Shown: in pieces, positions 34,926-42,679 of the stretch
Numbering within the stretch: the first letter of the stretch is position 1
Layout of the letters: each line of letters starts with the position of its first letter
Assembly (NCBI GenBank): GCA_934162255.1
Contig: CAKPIG010000007.1
Span: forward strand, 1-48,729
Source: an uncultured Clostridia bacterium
GTDB taxonomy: Bacteria; Bacillota; Clostridia; TANB77; CAG-508
Reading direction: 5' to 3'
DNA: 48,729 nt
Notes under the pieces: model-generated
What the model was told of the DNA's origin: nothing
Database searches by the model: none
Seen by the model: only the letters and a program-made list of their open reading frames with translations
Program-made: the position numbers and the translations under genes

Positions 34926-36309
34926 AAACAAAAAATTAGAAAAATTTGAACAAAACCTAAAAAATCAAAAAGTTGCAGTAATAGGAATGGGAGTTAGTAA
35001 TATACCTCTAATAGATTATTTATACAGCAAAAATGCAACAGTAACGATTTTTGATGACAAAGAAAAATTAACTGAAGAAATAGAAGAAAAAATAGAAAAA
35101 TATGGGTTTGAAGTTGCATTAGGAAAAGACAATTTAAAAAAATTAAAAGGTTTTGATTTGATATTTAGATCTCCAAGTTGTATGCCAACAAAACCAGAAC
35201 TAGTGAGCGAAAAAGAAAGAGGAGCAATAGTAACAACAGAAATAGAACAAGTAATAAAAATGGCACCTTGTAAAATTATAGGAATTACTGGAAGTGATGG
35301 AAAAACAACAACAACAACATTAACATATGAAGTACTAAAAAATGCTGGATATACATGTCACTTAGGAGGAAATATTGGAATACCAATATTTACAAAACTA
35401 AATGAAGTAGAACCTGGAGATATTATAGTATTAGAATTAAGTAGTTTTCAATTAATGGAAATGGATGTAAGTCCGCAAATTGCAGCAATTACTAATATAA
35501 CACCAAACCACTTAAATGTACATAAAGATTACCAAGAATATATAGATGCAAAGAAAAATATATTTTTACACCAAAAAGATACAGATATCTTAGTATTAAA
35601 TGCAGACAATGAAATAACAAGCAAATTCGTAGATGAAGCCAAAGGAGATGTTATATTATTTAGTAGTAAGCAAAAATTAGAAGATGGATATATTATCGAA
35701 GATGGAATTGTAAAGGAATGTGTTGATGGAATAAGAAGACATATTGTAGAAGCAAAAGATTTAAAACTAAAAGGAATACATAATTTACAAAATGTAGCAA
35801 CAGTGTTAGCTCTGACAAAAACATTAGTTGATACAGATAAAGCAGTAGAAACAATTAAACAGTTTTCAGGAGTTAATCATAGACTAGAACTAGTAAGGAC
35901 AATTGATGGTGTTGAATGGTATAATGATTCAGCAAGTACATCTCCAACAAGAGGAATATCAGCACTAAATTCTTTTGATAAGAAAATAATTTTAATTGCA
36001 GGTGGAGCTGATAAAAATTTAGATTACACCCCAATTGCAAAGCCAATAGTAGAAAAGGTGAAAACTTTAATATTAATTGGTCAAACTGCTAACAAGATAT
36101 ATGAAGCAACAAAAAAGGAACTTGAAAAACAAGGGAAAGACTTAGACATACATATGTGTGAATCATTAAAACAAAGTATTGATTTAGCAAAAAGAAAAGC
36201 AAAGCCAGGTCAAGTAGTATTATTTTCACCTGCAAGTACAAGTTTTGATATGTTTAAAAACATGTATGATAGAGGAGACAAATTTAAAGAAGAAGTTAAT
36301 AAATTATAA
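34915..36309 (+). CDS. murD: UDP-N-acetylmuramoyl-L-alanine--D-glutamate ligase
   Basis: Cytoplasmic Mur ligase that adds D-Glu to UDP-MurNAc-L-Ala in peptidoglycan synthesis. 464 residues. An N-terminal Rossmann region (KVAVIGMGVSNIPLIDYL) is followed by the ATP loop GITGSDGKTTTTT (about 122-134), ELSSFQL, ITNITPNHLNVH and NHRLELVRTIDGVEWYNDSASTSP. The C-terminal domain has ILIAGGADKN and LFSPASTSFDMFKNMYDRGDKF, the MurD hallmark. GGAGACG precedes the ATG inside the end of the upstream kinase gene. murD usually lies in the dcw cluster; here it stands outside it. Confidence 0.96.
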   Translation: MKYKNKKLEKFEQNLKNQKVAVIGMGVSNIPLIDYLYSKNATVTIFDDKEKLTEEIEEKIEKYGFEVALGKDNLKKLKGFDLIFRSPSCMPTKPELVSEKERGAIVTTEIEQVIKMAPCKIIGITGSDGKTTTTTLTYEVLKNAGYTCHLGGNIGIPIFTKLNEVEPGDIIVLELSSFQLMEMDVSPQIAAITNITPNHLNVHKDYQEYIDAKKNIFLHQKDTDILVLNADNEITSKFVDEAKGDVILFSSKQKLEDGYIIEDGIVKECVDGIRRHIVEAKDLKLKGIHNLQNVATVLALTKTLVDTDKAVETIKQFSGVNHRLELVRTIDGVEWYNDSASTSPTRGISALNSFDKKIILIAGGADKNLDYTPIAKPIVEKVKTLILIGQTANKIYEATKKELEKQGKDLDIHMCESLKQSIDLAKRKAKPGQVVLFSPASTSFDMFKNMYDRGDKFKEEVNKL

Positions 36310-36367
36310 TGGCATTGTAACTAAATTAATAAGTGATAAATATAATACTTATTAAGGAGGTAAAACA

Positions 36368-36877
36368 ATGGAAAATTCACTATATGAAGAATATATGAGA
36401 AGTGTATTAGGCTACAATAATACATATGATTATGAATATTCAAAAATTGAAAATACACAAAATAATGAATTGGAACAATGCTATCCTGAAATGTACAGAA
36501 TTGTATACCCTATGGTACAAAAAGCTTGTAATGAAAATACAAGAACTATAAATAAAGAACTAATTGATGAAATGACAAATGAAATATATTTTTCAGTAGA
36601 AGATGATGAATTAAATGAAGATAGAAGCAAAGAAAATAGAAATGTAAGAAATCCAATATTAAATGATTTAATAAGAATTCTATTATTAAGAGAATTAATT
36701 GGAAGACCACAAGTCCCAAGGCCACCTATGCCACCACCACCAAGACCACCGATGAGGCCGCCAATGGGGCCTGGACTAGGAGGAAGACCACCAATGATGC
36801 CAAGAGGAGGAACGATGAATATATACGAATCTCCTAAATATTTTTCTTCATTAGATGATGGGGAGATGGGATATTAA
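36368..36877 (+). CDS. Small protein with proline-rich tail, possible spore-surface protein
   Basis: 169 residues with TTAAGGAGG before the ATG. The N-terminal half is Tyr- and acid-rich (NTYDYEYSKIENT; CYPEMYRIVYPMVQKAC with helical pattern and two Cys at 38 and 54). A short amphipathic helix rich in Leu/Ile/Arg (NDLIRILLLRELIGR, 99-113) leads into a Pro/Met/Arg/Gly tail (114-148) with repeated RPPM units and PPPP. The Pro-rich region is visibly richer in G+C because of CCx codons. I remember similar layouts among uncharacterised clostridial proteins linked to spores, but did not confirm a family. No membrane segment or signal. It shares a bidirectional terminator with guaA. Confidence 0.7.
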   Translation: MENSLYEEYMRSVLGYNNTYDYEYSKIENTQNNELEQCYPEMYRIVYPMVQKACNENTRTINKELIDEMTNEIYFSVEDDELNEDRSKENRNVRNPILNDLIRILLLRELIGRPQVPRPPMPPPPRPPMRPPMGPGLGGRPPMMPRGGTMNIYESPKYFSSLDDGEMGY

Positions 36878-36892
36878 ACAGTTATACTAAAA

Positions 36893-36935
36893 AAGTTGTC
36901 AAAAGGCTTGTTCCAATTGACAACTTAATTTTTTT
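36893..36935. terminator. Bidirectional terminator between the Pro-rich protein and guaA
   Basis: AAGTTGTCAA (36893-36902) pairs with TTGACAACTT (36917-36926), with a T-run on the plus side and A-run (T on the minus strand) on the other. It overlaps the guaA stop. Confidence 0.8.
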
Positions 36936-38472
36936 ATTCCCATTCAATTGTTGCTGGTGGTTTTGAAGTAATATCATAAACTACACGGTTAACATGTTTT
37001 ACTTCATTAACAATTCTACTTGAAACTTTTTCTAAAATTTCATATGGAATTCTGCTCCATACACCAGTCATAAAATCAGTAGTTTCAACAGCTCTTAAAG
37101 CAACTGTATAATCATAAGTTCTTTCATCACCCATGACACCTACAGATTTTAAATTTGTAAGAACTGCAAAATACTGATTTATATTTTTGTGTAAACCTGC
37201 ATTAGCAATTTCTTCTCTAAAAATAGCATCTGCATCTTTTAAAATAGTAAGTTTGTCATCTGTGATATCTCCAATAACTCTAATTGCTAGACCTGGACCA
37301 GGGAATGGTTGTCTATAAACTAGATTTTCTGGAATACCAAGTTCTAAACCAGTTTTACGAACTTCATCTTTAAATAAATTTCTTAAAGGTTCAATGATCT
37401 CTTTAAAATCAACATAATCAGGAAGCCCACCAACATTATGGTGACTCTTAATTACAGCACTTTTTCCAAGACCACTTTCGATAACATCTGGGTAGATAGT
37501 TCCTTGAACTAAGAAATCTACAGTCCCAATTTTTTTGGCTTCAGCCTCGAAAACTCTAATAAATTCTTCACCTATAATTTTTCTTTTTTGTTCTGGGTCA
37601 GTAACTCCGGCAAGTTTATTTAAAAATCTATCTTTAGCATCAACTCTGATGAAATTTAAATCATAATTTTCTGTAAATATTTTTTCAACTTCATCACCTT
37701 CATTTTTTCTAAGTAATCCATGGTCAACAAAAATACATGTTAAATTTTTACCAATAGCTTTACTTAAAAGTACTGCTGCAACAGATGAATCAACTCCACC
37801 TGATAGAGCACATAAAGCTTTTTTATCTCCGATTTTTTCTTTTAAAGATTTTATAGAATCTTCCACGAATGATGACATAACCCAATCACCTGAACAGTGA
37901 CAAACATTATATAAAAAGTTTTTGATAACTTGTGTTCCGTTTATTGAATTATTTACTTCTGGATGGAATTGAATTCCATATAAATTCTTTTCTTGATTTT
38001 CCATTGCCGCATTTGGACAAACTGGTGTATAACCAATCTTTTTGAAGCCTTGAGGTACTTCTTCTACATAGTCTGTATGACTCATTAAAAATATATTTGT
38101 GCTTTCAAATCCTTGGAATAGAAGAGAGGTATTATCTATATTTACATTTGTTTCTCCATATTCTCTTGTTGTTGCAGATGCAACTTTTCCACCAAGTGTA
38201 TGTGCCATTAATTGCATTCCATAACAGATTCCAAGTACAGGAATTCCTAATTCAAAAATTCCGTCAGCACATTTTGGAGAATCTTCGCCATACACACTAG
38301 CAGGTCCTCCTGTGAATATTATTCCTTTTGGTTTTTTTTCTTTTATTTTTTCTATTGAAATATTGAATGGTACAACCTCAGAGTATACATTACATTCTCT
38401 TACTCTACGAGCAATTAGTTGATTGTATTGTCCTCCAAAGTCTAATATTAAGATTAATTCTTTTGATTTCAT
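36934..38472 (-). CDS. guaA: GMP synthase (glutamine-hydrolysing)
   Basis: Converts XMP to GMP with ATP and glutamine. 512 residues, the standard length. The class I amidotransferase domain has nucleophile Cys83 in GICYGMQ and the catalytic IQFHPE. The PP-loop ATP site is SGGVDSSV (about 224-231). The C-terminal dimerisation domain ends in TSKPPATIEWE, a conserved GuaA end. AAGGAGG is just before the ATG on the minus strand. A TTTACA-N17-TAAAAT promoter with extended -10 and a 20-bp palindrome near the transcription start suggest a repressor-type control. It reads against the flanking plus-strand genes and stands alone. Confidence 0.98.
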   Translation of the reverse strand: MKSKELILILDFGGQYNQLIARRVRECNVYSEVVPFNISIEKIKEKKPKGIIFTGGPASVYGEDSPKCADGIFELGIPVLGICYGMQLMAHTLGGKVASATTREYGETNVNIDNTSLLFQGFESTNIFLMSHTDYVEEVPQGFKKIGYTPVCPNAAMENQEKNLYGIQFHPEVNNSINGTQVIKNFLYNVCHCSGDWVMSSFVEDSIKSLKEKIGDKKALCALSGGVDSSVAAVLLSKAIGKNLTCIFVDHGLLRKNEGDEVEKIFTENYDLNFIRVDAKDRFLNKLAGVTDPEQKRKIIGEEFIRVFEAEAKKIGTVDFLVQGTIYPDVIESGLGKSAVIKSHHNVGGLPDYVDFKEIIEPLRNLFKDEVRKTGLELGIPENLVYRQPFPGPGLAIRVIGDITDDKLTILKDADAIFREEIANAGLHKNINQYFAVLTNLKSVGVMGDERTYDYTVALRAVETTDFMTGVWSRIPYEILEKVSSRIVNEVKHVNRVVYDITSKPPATIEWE

Positions 38473-38481
38473 AAAATCCTC

Positions 38482-38501
38482 CTTGTATTTAGTAATACAA
38501 G
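38482..38501 (-). promoter_or_regulatory. 20-bp palindrome at the guaA transcription start
   Basis: CTTGTATT-tagt-AATACAAG (38482-38501): perfect 8-bp arms and 4-base centre, between the -10 box (38508-38503) and the ribosome binding site. The expected start near 38496 lies inside it, so an operator is more likely than an RNA hairpin. Confidence 0.5.
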
Positions 38502-38502
38502 T

Positions 38503-38531
38503 ATTTTATCACGTTGAAAGAAAAATGTAAA
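38503..38531 (-). promoter_or_regulatory. guaA promoter
   Basis: On the minus strand: TTTACA (38531-38526), 17-base spacer, TAAAAT (38508-38503) preceded by TGA (extended -10). Confidence 0.7.
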
Positions 38532-38580
38532 GGAAATTATGGAAACTTACAAACAAATTTAGACATAAATTTGCAAAAAA

Positions 38581-38612
38581 GAAAAAGACATGAAATTAAT
38601 CATATCTTTTTC
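38581..38612. terminator. Terminator of the 134-aa orphan gene
   Basis: GAAAAAGA-c-ATGA (38581-38593) pairs with TCAT-a-TCTTTTTC (38600-38612), with one mismatch. A-run and T-run flanks allow action on the minus strand gene. Confidence 0.6.
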
Positions 38613-38622
38613 AAAGAAAGAC

Positions 38623-39027
38623 CTAGTCAATTTTCTTAATTGCAAGGAAAAGTGGCTTAATGTTTAATTTTGAATAATCAGAAATCAGAGTGTCTATGTT
38701 GACAGTTTGAATTTCTTCATATATGGATGGCCTTTCTGTCCAGGAACCATCAGGTTCTTGCCGGGCAAAATGATAGTCATAAAATTCAGGCCGTCCCTCG
38801 TAGTCAAATCTTATTGCTACAAAACCAAAAAATACGACTAACCATTCTCCTTCTAGCAGCTTGTCATAACGTCCTACTTTTCGACAAGTTCGATTGTAAT
38901 ACCGATGGCATTTTTCCAGAATTTCCTGGAAAGGGTCTGAGGAGTACCATAAACTCAAATTTGAGTTAAGAATGTCGAGTTCTTCGATATCAATTGCATG
39001 TGTCATGCAATTTACAAATTTTTTCAT
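38623..39027 (-). CDS. Orphan 134-aa protein of unknown function
   Basis: 134 residues from ATG 39027, chosen because GGAGG lies 8 bases before it; an in-frame ATG at 39042 sits on the binding site itself. The protein is rich in Tyr, Trp, Phe, Asp and Glu (RYYNRTCRKVGRYDKL, GEWLVVFFGFVAIRFDYEGRPEFYDYHFARQEPDGSWTERPS), with a likely beta-sheet core. No known motif. Codon use is unlike neighbours: CGG, CGA, CGT and CTG are frequent. It has its own promoter (TTGACT-N17-TAAACT) and terminator. This resembles the other single-gene units at 5.1, 7.7 and 48.2 kb. An acquired gene seems likely. Confidence 0.7.
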   Translation of the reverse strand: MKKFVNCMTHAIDIEELDILNSNLSLWYSSDPFQEILEKCHRYYNRTCRKVGRYDKLLEGEWLVVFFGFVAIRFDYEGRPEFYDYHFARQEPDGSWTERPSIYEEIQTVNIDTLISDYSKLNIKPLFLAIKKID

Positions 39028-39062
39028 GTATAGTTCCTCCATTTCAAATATTATGTATATTT

Positions 39063-39091
39063 AGTTTACCAGATTTTACTTCAAAAGTCAA
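39063..39091 (-). promoter_or_regulatory. Promoter of the 134-aa orphan
   Basis: On the minus strand: TTGACT (39091-39086), 17-base spacer, TAAACT (39068-39063) with TGG before it. Confidence 0.65.
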
Positions 39092-39105
39092 ATTACATAA
39101 AAAGT

Positions 39106-39134
39106 TTGCAAAATAAATATTAATGTGATAAAAT
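39106..39134 (+). promoter_or_regulatory. Promoter of the kinase-ParB fusion gene
   Basis: TTGCAA (39106-39111), 17-base spacer, TAAAAT (39129-39134) preceded by TGA (extended -10). Divergent from the orphan's promoter, 15 bases apart. Confidence 0.65.
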
Positions 39135-39166
39135 AGTAACATAAAATAAAAAATAGGAGAAAATAT

Positions 39167-40276
39167 ATGGAAGAAATAAGAAATAGGATAATTACACTAT
39201 CAGGAGAACCAGTAAGTGGAAAATCTACAATATTAAAAGAACTAGTAAAAATATATCAAAAGAATGGGTTAAATGTTCATATAATTTCTGCAGGAGAAGT
39301 ATTCAGAAAAGTAGCAATAGAAAAATATAGAAAAGAGCATCCTGAATTAAAAAAAGTTAATTTAGCAGATGTACAGAGTGACAAGACATTTTCGGAAAAA
39401 TTAAAAGAGATAGATAATAATCTAGATAAATATATAGGAGAAGCCGGAGAAAAGATAAATCTTGAAAAAAGAGAAAATGATGTATATATAGTAGACTCTA
39501 GGCTAGCATGGAACACTATTCCAAAGAGTTATGCAGTAAGACTAACTGTAAATGAAAAAATTGCAGGAGAAAGAGTGTTTAAAGATAAAACAAGAGGAGA
39601 AGAAGATAAATATAAGAATATTGAACAGGCAATAGAAAAAACAAGAGAAAGAAAATTAAGTGAAATTGAAAGATATAAAAAAACATATGGAGTAAATTTA
39701 ACTGATAATGAAAATTATGACTTAATAATAGATTCATCATATGCAATAGCTGAACAATTAGCAAAAATAGTTAAAGATGGAGAAGAAGCTTATAGAAATA
39801 AAAAAGAATATCCTAAATATTGGGCAAGTCCATTACATTTTGTATCAACACAACAAGTTGGAGGAACTTGCAACCCACAACCTATAGGTGGTTATACTAT
39901 AGAAGAATTGGCACAAAATATAAAGAAAAATGGATACATGCCAAATGAGGGACAGATAGCAATAATAGAAAATAATGGAACTAAGTTTGTAAGTGAAGGA
40001 AATCATAGAATAATGGCAGCACTAGCTAATGGATTAACAGTTGTACCTTATAAAACAATAGAAAAAGATACTGAAAATACAAATAGATATGAAAAAAATG
40101 CAACTAGAGAAAATGGAAGTATAGAACATAATGGAGATTATATGGATTTATTGGAATATTATGGTTGGAAAATAGGAAAAATTGAGGCATACAAAAATTT
40201 GAAAATTGATAAATTACTATCAAAAGCATGTCAAGACTTTTCTGAAAGACTCAAAAAAGAAAGTGAAGCGAGATAA
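39167..40276 (+). CDS. Fusion of cytidylate kinase-like P-loop domain and ParB/sulfiredoxin-like domain
   Basis: 369 residues in two parts. Residues 1-205 look like a small nucleoside monophosphate kinase: P-loop GEPVSGKST at 13-21, SAGEVFR (41-47, the archaeal CMP kinase-type substrate region), VDSRLAW (109-115), then VRLTVNEKIAGERVFKDKTRGEE as LID. Residues 215-365 contain IAIIENNGTKFVSEGNHRIMAALANGLTVVPY, with the GNHR box (278-281), the core of the ParB/Srx fold, which occurs in ParB (CTPase) and free-serine kinases such as SerK and SbnI. The pairing of a CMP/CTP-type kinase with a ParB fold is suggestive of nucleotide-linked chemistry, but that is inference. TAGGAG precedes the ATG. It stands alone with its own promoter and terminator. 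Confidence 0.75.
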   Translation: MEEIRNRIITLSGEPVSGKSTILKELVKIYQKNGLNVHIISAGEVFRKVAIEKYRKEHPELKKVNLADVQSDKTFSEKLKEIDNNLDKYIGEAGEKINLEKRENDVYIVDSRLAWNTIPKSYAVRLTVNEKIAGERVFKDKTRGEEDKYKNIEQAIEKTRERKLSEIERYKKTYGVNLTDNENYDLIIDSSYAIAEQLAKIVKDGEEAYRNKKEYPKYWASPLHFVSTQQVGGTCNPQPIGGYTIEELAQNIKKNGYMPNEGQIAIIENNGTKFVSEGNHRIMAALANGLTVVPYKTIEKDTENTNRYEKNATRENGSIEHNGDYMDLLEYYGWKIGKIEAYKNLKIDKLLSKACQDFSERLKKESEAR

Positions 40277-40280
40277 AAAT

Positions 40281-40317
40281 AAAAAAGATTATTCAAAATA
40301 CGAATAATCTTTTTTTA
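40281..40317 (+). terminator. Terminator of the fusion gene
   Basis: AAAAAAGATTATTC (40281-40294) pairs perfectly with GAATAATCTTTTTT (40302-40315) and a T-run follows. Confidence 0.88.
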
Positions 40318-40376
40318 TTTGATTAAAATATTAATGAGATAAAAATCTCAAAAACTAAATTTAAAAGGAGTCTAAT

Positions 40377-40823
40377 ATGAAAGTCAAAGATTGTATGTGT
40401 GGAGACGTATGTTGTGCAAAACCTAATACTACAATAAACGAAGTTGCAAAATTAATGGAACAAAATCATATAGGATGTATACCTGTTTGCGATGATAAAA
40501 ATTGCTTAGTAGGAGTTATTACAGATAGAGACATAATACTAAGAACAGTTGCATGTGGAAAAGACACAAACCATACTCAAGCTAAAGATATAATGTCATG
40601 TAATATATGCACATGTAATGAAAATGATAATGTTGCAGATGTAGAAGAAAAGATGTCTCAAAATCAAATAAGAAGAATACCTGTAGTTGAAAATAATAAA
40701 GTTGTAGGAATTTTAACATTAGGAGACTTGGCACATTATGACCAAGAAATTGGAACAGATAAATTATCTAATACACTAGAAAATATCTGTGAATGTGGTG
40801 GACAAGCAAAAAATAATTGCTAA
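40377..40823 (+). CDS. CBS-domain protein, unusually cysteine-rich
   Basis: 148 residues forming a pair of CBS domains (about 8-62 and 75-130): MKVKDCMCGDV, GCIPVCDDKNCLVGVITDRDII, then AKDIMSCNICTC and IRRIPVVENNKVVGILTLGDLA. CBS pairs bind adenosine nucleotides and sense energy state. What is odd is 14 cysteines, in clusters at the start (Cys6, 8, 12, 13), in the middle (CNICTC) and at the end (CECGG...NNC), positions where relatives have Thr, Val or Ser. Metal binding or redox/disulfide control is possible (inference). AAAGGAG precedes the ATG. It is followed by a strong hairpin without a T-run and then the YtvI-like gene. Confidence 0.88.
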   Translation: MKVKDCMCGDVCCAKPNTTINEVAKLMEQNHIGCIPVCDDKNCLVGVITDRDIILRTVACGKDTNHTQAKDIMSCNICTCNENDNVADVEEKMSQNQIRRIPVVENNKVVGILTLGDLAHYDQEIGTDKLSNTLENICECGGQAKNNC

Positions 40824-40841
40824 TATTCATATTATGCTTAA

Positions 40842-40860
40842 AGCAGCACTTAGTGCTGCT
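40842..40860 (+). other. Perfect 8-bp GC-rich stem-loop
   Basis: AGCAGCAC (40842-40849), loop TTA, GTGCTGCT (40853-40860). There is no T-run, so it is more likely an RNA stability element or weak terminator between the CBS and YtvI genes. Confidence 0.5.
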
Positions 40861-40880
40861 ATACATAGAAAAGAGGATAA

Positions 40881-41978
40881 ATGTCAGAAGATTTAAAATA
40901 TATTTATAAAGTGATTAAAAAAATAATAAATGTACTGTTAATAATATTAGGAATATACATAGGAATTAAATTGACGATATTTTATATACCATTTTTACTA
41001 GCATTTATAATTTCATTAATAATAGAACCAGGCATTAAATTTTTTATGAAAAAGACAAAAACCACAAGAAGATGTAGTTCGATTTTAATTTTTGTAATAG
41101 TATTTTCAATTTTAATAGGAGCAATTATTTTGGGAACAATAGCATTAATTTCAGAATCAACAAATCTTTTACAAGGTCTGAATTTATATATAGATAAAGC
41201 ATATACACAAGTTCAAGATATAATAAGTAAAATTAGTGTTACAAGAATAGGGGCATCAAGTAATATAACAAATCTAATACAAGAGGCATCAAGAGAAATT
41301 TTATTAAAACTATCAACATGGCTTACAAATTTTCTAACTAAGTTAATAGAAATAATAACTTCGATTCCAACAATGGCAATATACACAGTAATTACAATAT
41401 TATCTTTATATTTTATTTGTACGGACAAAATATATATACTAGATTTATTAGAACATCATATGCCAAAAAAATGGGTTGAAAAAATAGGAAAACATATAAG
41501 AGAAATAACCAAAAGCTTAGGCGGATACTTAAAGGCAGAAGCAATTTTGATATTGGTATCTTTTATAATATCTGTAATAGGGTTATATATTTTCAAACTT
41601 ATAGGAATGAATGTAAAATATCCATTATTAATGGCATTAGGAATAGGTTTTGTTGATGCTCTTCCTATATTAGGGTCAGGCTCTGTTATGATTCCATGGG
41701 CAACAATTGAAGCACTAAATGGAGATTTTAAACTAGGAATTTCAATAATAGTTTTATGGATAATAATGTCGATTGTAAGACAATTCTTAGAACCCAAAAT
41801 AGTTAGTGGAAAAATAGGAATTCATCCGATATTTACTTTAATTGCAATGTATACAGGTTTTAAAATAATAGGAATAATGGGAATGCTGATAGGACCAATA
41901 ATATTAATAATTCTGAAAAATATATTTGCTACAGTATTAGAACAAGGTGTTACAAGGAGTATAATTGAAAGAATGTAA
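40881..41978 (+). CDS. ytvI: AI-2E family permease, YtvI-like sporulation membrane protein
   Basis: 365 residues with 7-8 membrane segments arranged as in the AI-2E (UPF0118) family: two N-terminal helices (about 13-46), a pair near 64-88, a long amphipathic part, then four C-terminal helices. Conserved family stretches are GIGFVDALPILGSGSVMIPW and RQFLEPKIVSGKIGIHPIFTLIAMYTGFKIIGIMGMLIGPI. Proteins of this subtype in spore-formers are named YtvI and are sporulation-linked; others are general transporters. AGAGGA precedes the ATG. The specific YtvI name is plausible but not proven. Confidence 0.8.
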   Translation: MSEDLKYIYKVIKKIINVLLIILGIYIGIKLTIFYIPFLLAFIISLIIEPGIKFFMKKTKTTRRCSSILIFVIVFSILIGAIILGTIALISESTNLLQGLNLYIDKAYTQVQDIISKISVTRIGASSNITNLIQEASREILLKLSTWLTNFLTKLIEIITSIPTMAIYTVITILSLYFICTDKIYILDLLEHHMPKKWVEKIGKHIREITKSLGGYLKAEAILILVSFIISVIGLYIFKLIGMNVKYPLLMALGIGFVDALPILGSGSVMIPWATIEALNGDFKLGISIIVLWIIMSIVRQFLEPKIVSGKIGIHPIFTLIAMYTGFKIIGIMGMLIGPIILIILKNIFATVLEQGVTRSIIERM

Positions 41979-42036
41979 TTGAATATTTTTAATATAAGAC
42001 TCATAAATTTAAGTAAGATATTAAATGGAGGGTCTT

Positions 42037-42588
42037 ATGTTTATATGTAATTTTAAAGTAAATGGTGGAAAATTATTAAGAATAGTGATTCTATTATTAT
42101 CATTATTCATGCTCATAATATTTCTATTTAGTTTATATAGAATATTTTTTTCGAGTGGAAAGTTTTTAGTAAATGATGAAATAGAAAAAAAAGATGTAAC
42201 AGAAATTGAACCTGAAAATTATACTAATATATTGCAAGCAGTACATGATAATCCTGATTCATATATGGGAATGAAAATTAAATTTACAGGATATATATAC
42301 AGATTATTTGACTTTTCAGATGAAGAATTTGTTTTAGCAAGAGATATGTTTATAAATGAGAGTAAGACTCAGACTGTTGTTGTAGGCTTTTTGTGCCAAT
42401 ACAAAGATGCTGGATATTTTGAAGATGGAACATGGGTAAATGTAACTGGGGTAATAAAAAAAGATAAATATCATAACGAAGAAATACCAGTAGTAAAAAT
42501 AATAAAACTAGAAGAGACAACAAAACCAGAATTAGAGTTTGTGAAACAACCACAAAATACATATATACCAACAAGTGGAATATTTTAA
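42037..42588 (+). CDS. Membrane-anchored protein with YcgQ-C-like (DUF1980-type) domain
   Basis: 183 residues from ATG 42037, chosen because GGAGGG (42027-42032) precedes it; an in-frame ATG at 42025 overlaps that box. One membrane helix (about 12-38) is followed by a domain with the pattern IKFTGYIYRL-x-FSDEEFVLARDMFIN, then VVVGFLCQY and FEDGTWVNVTGVIKK. This resembles the C-terminal OB-like domain of YcgQ/DUF1980 proteins, which pair with YcgR-type permeases. Here the domain stands on its own membrane anchor with no permease partner next door. Identification is by pattern memory, moderately sure. It follows the YtvI-like gene after 58 bases. Confidence 0.65.
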   Translation: MFICNFKVNGGKLLRIVILLLSLFMLIIFLFSLYRIFFSSGKFLVNDEIEKKDVTEIEPENYTNILQAVHDNPDSYMGMKIKFTGYIYRLFDFSDEEFVLARDMFINESKTQTVVVGFLCQYKDAGYFEDGTWVNVTGVIKKDKYHNEEIPVVKIIKLEETTKPELEFVKQPQNTYIPTSGIF

Positions 42589-42595
42589 AAAAACA

Positions 42596-42624
42596 TTGAT
42601 TTATGCAAAGAGATAAGGTATAAT
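42596..42624 (+). promoter_or_regulatory. Promoter of the beta-CASP nuclease gene
   Basis: TTGATT (42596-42601), 17-base spacer, TATAAT (42619-42624): near consensus. Confidence 0.75.
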
Positions 42625-42630
42625 ATATGC

Positions 42631-42669
42631 AGCAAAAGCTAGTATCTTTGCTTGAATAAATTATTCAAG
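42631..42669 (+). promoter_or_regulatory. Two alternative hairpins in the nuclease leader
   Basis: AGCAAA (42631-42636) with TTTGCT (42647-42652), and CTTGAAT (42651-42657) with ATTCAAG (42663-42669). They share 42651-42652, so they compete at their junction. The second runs into the AAGGAG binding site. Confidence 0.45.
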
Positions 42670-42679
42670 GAGTGATTGT

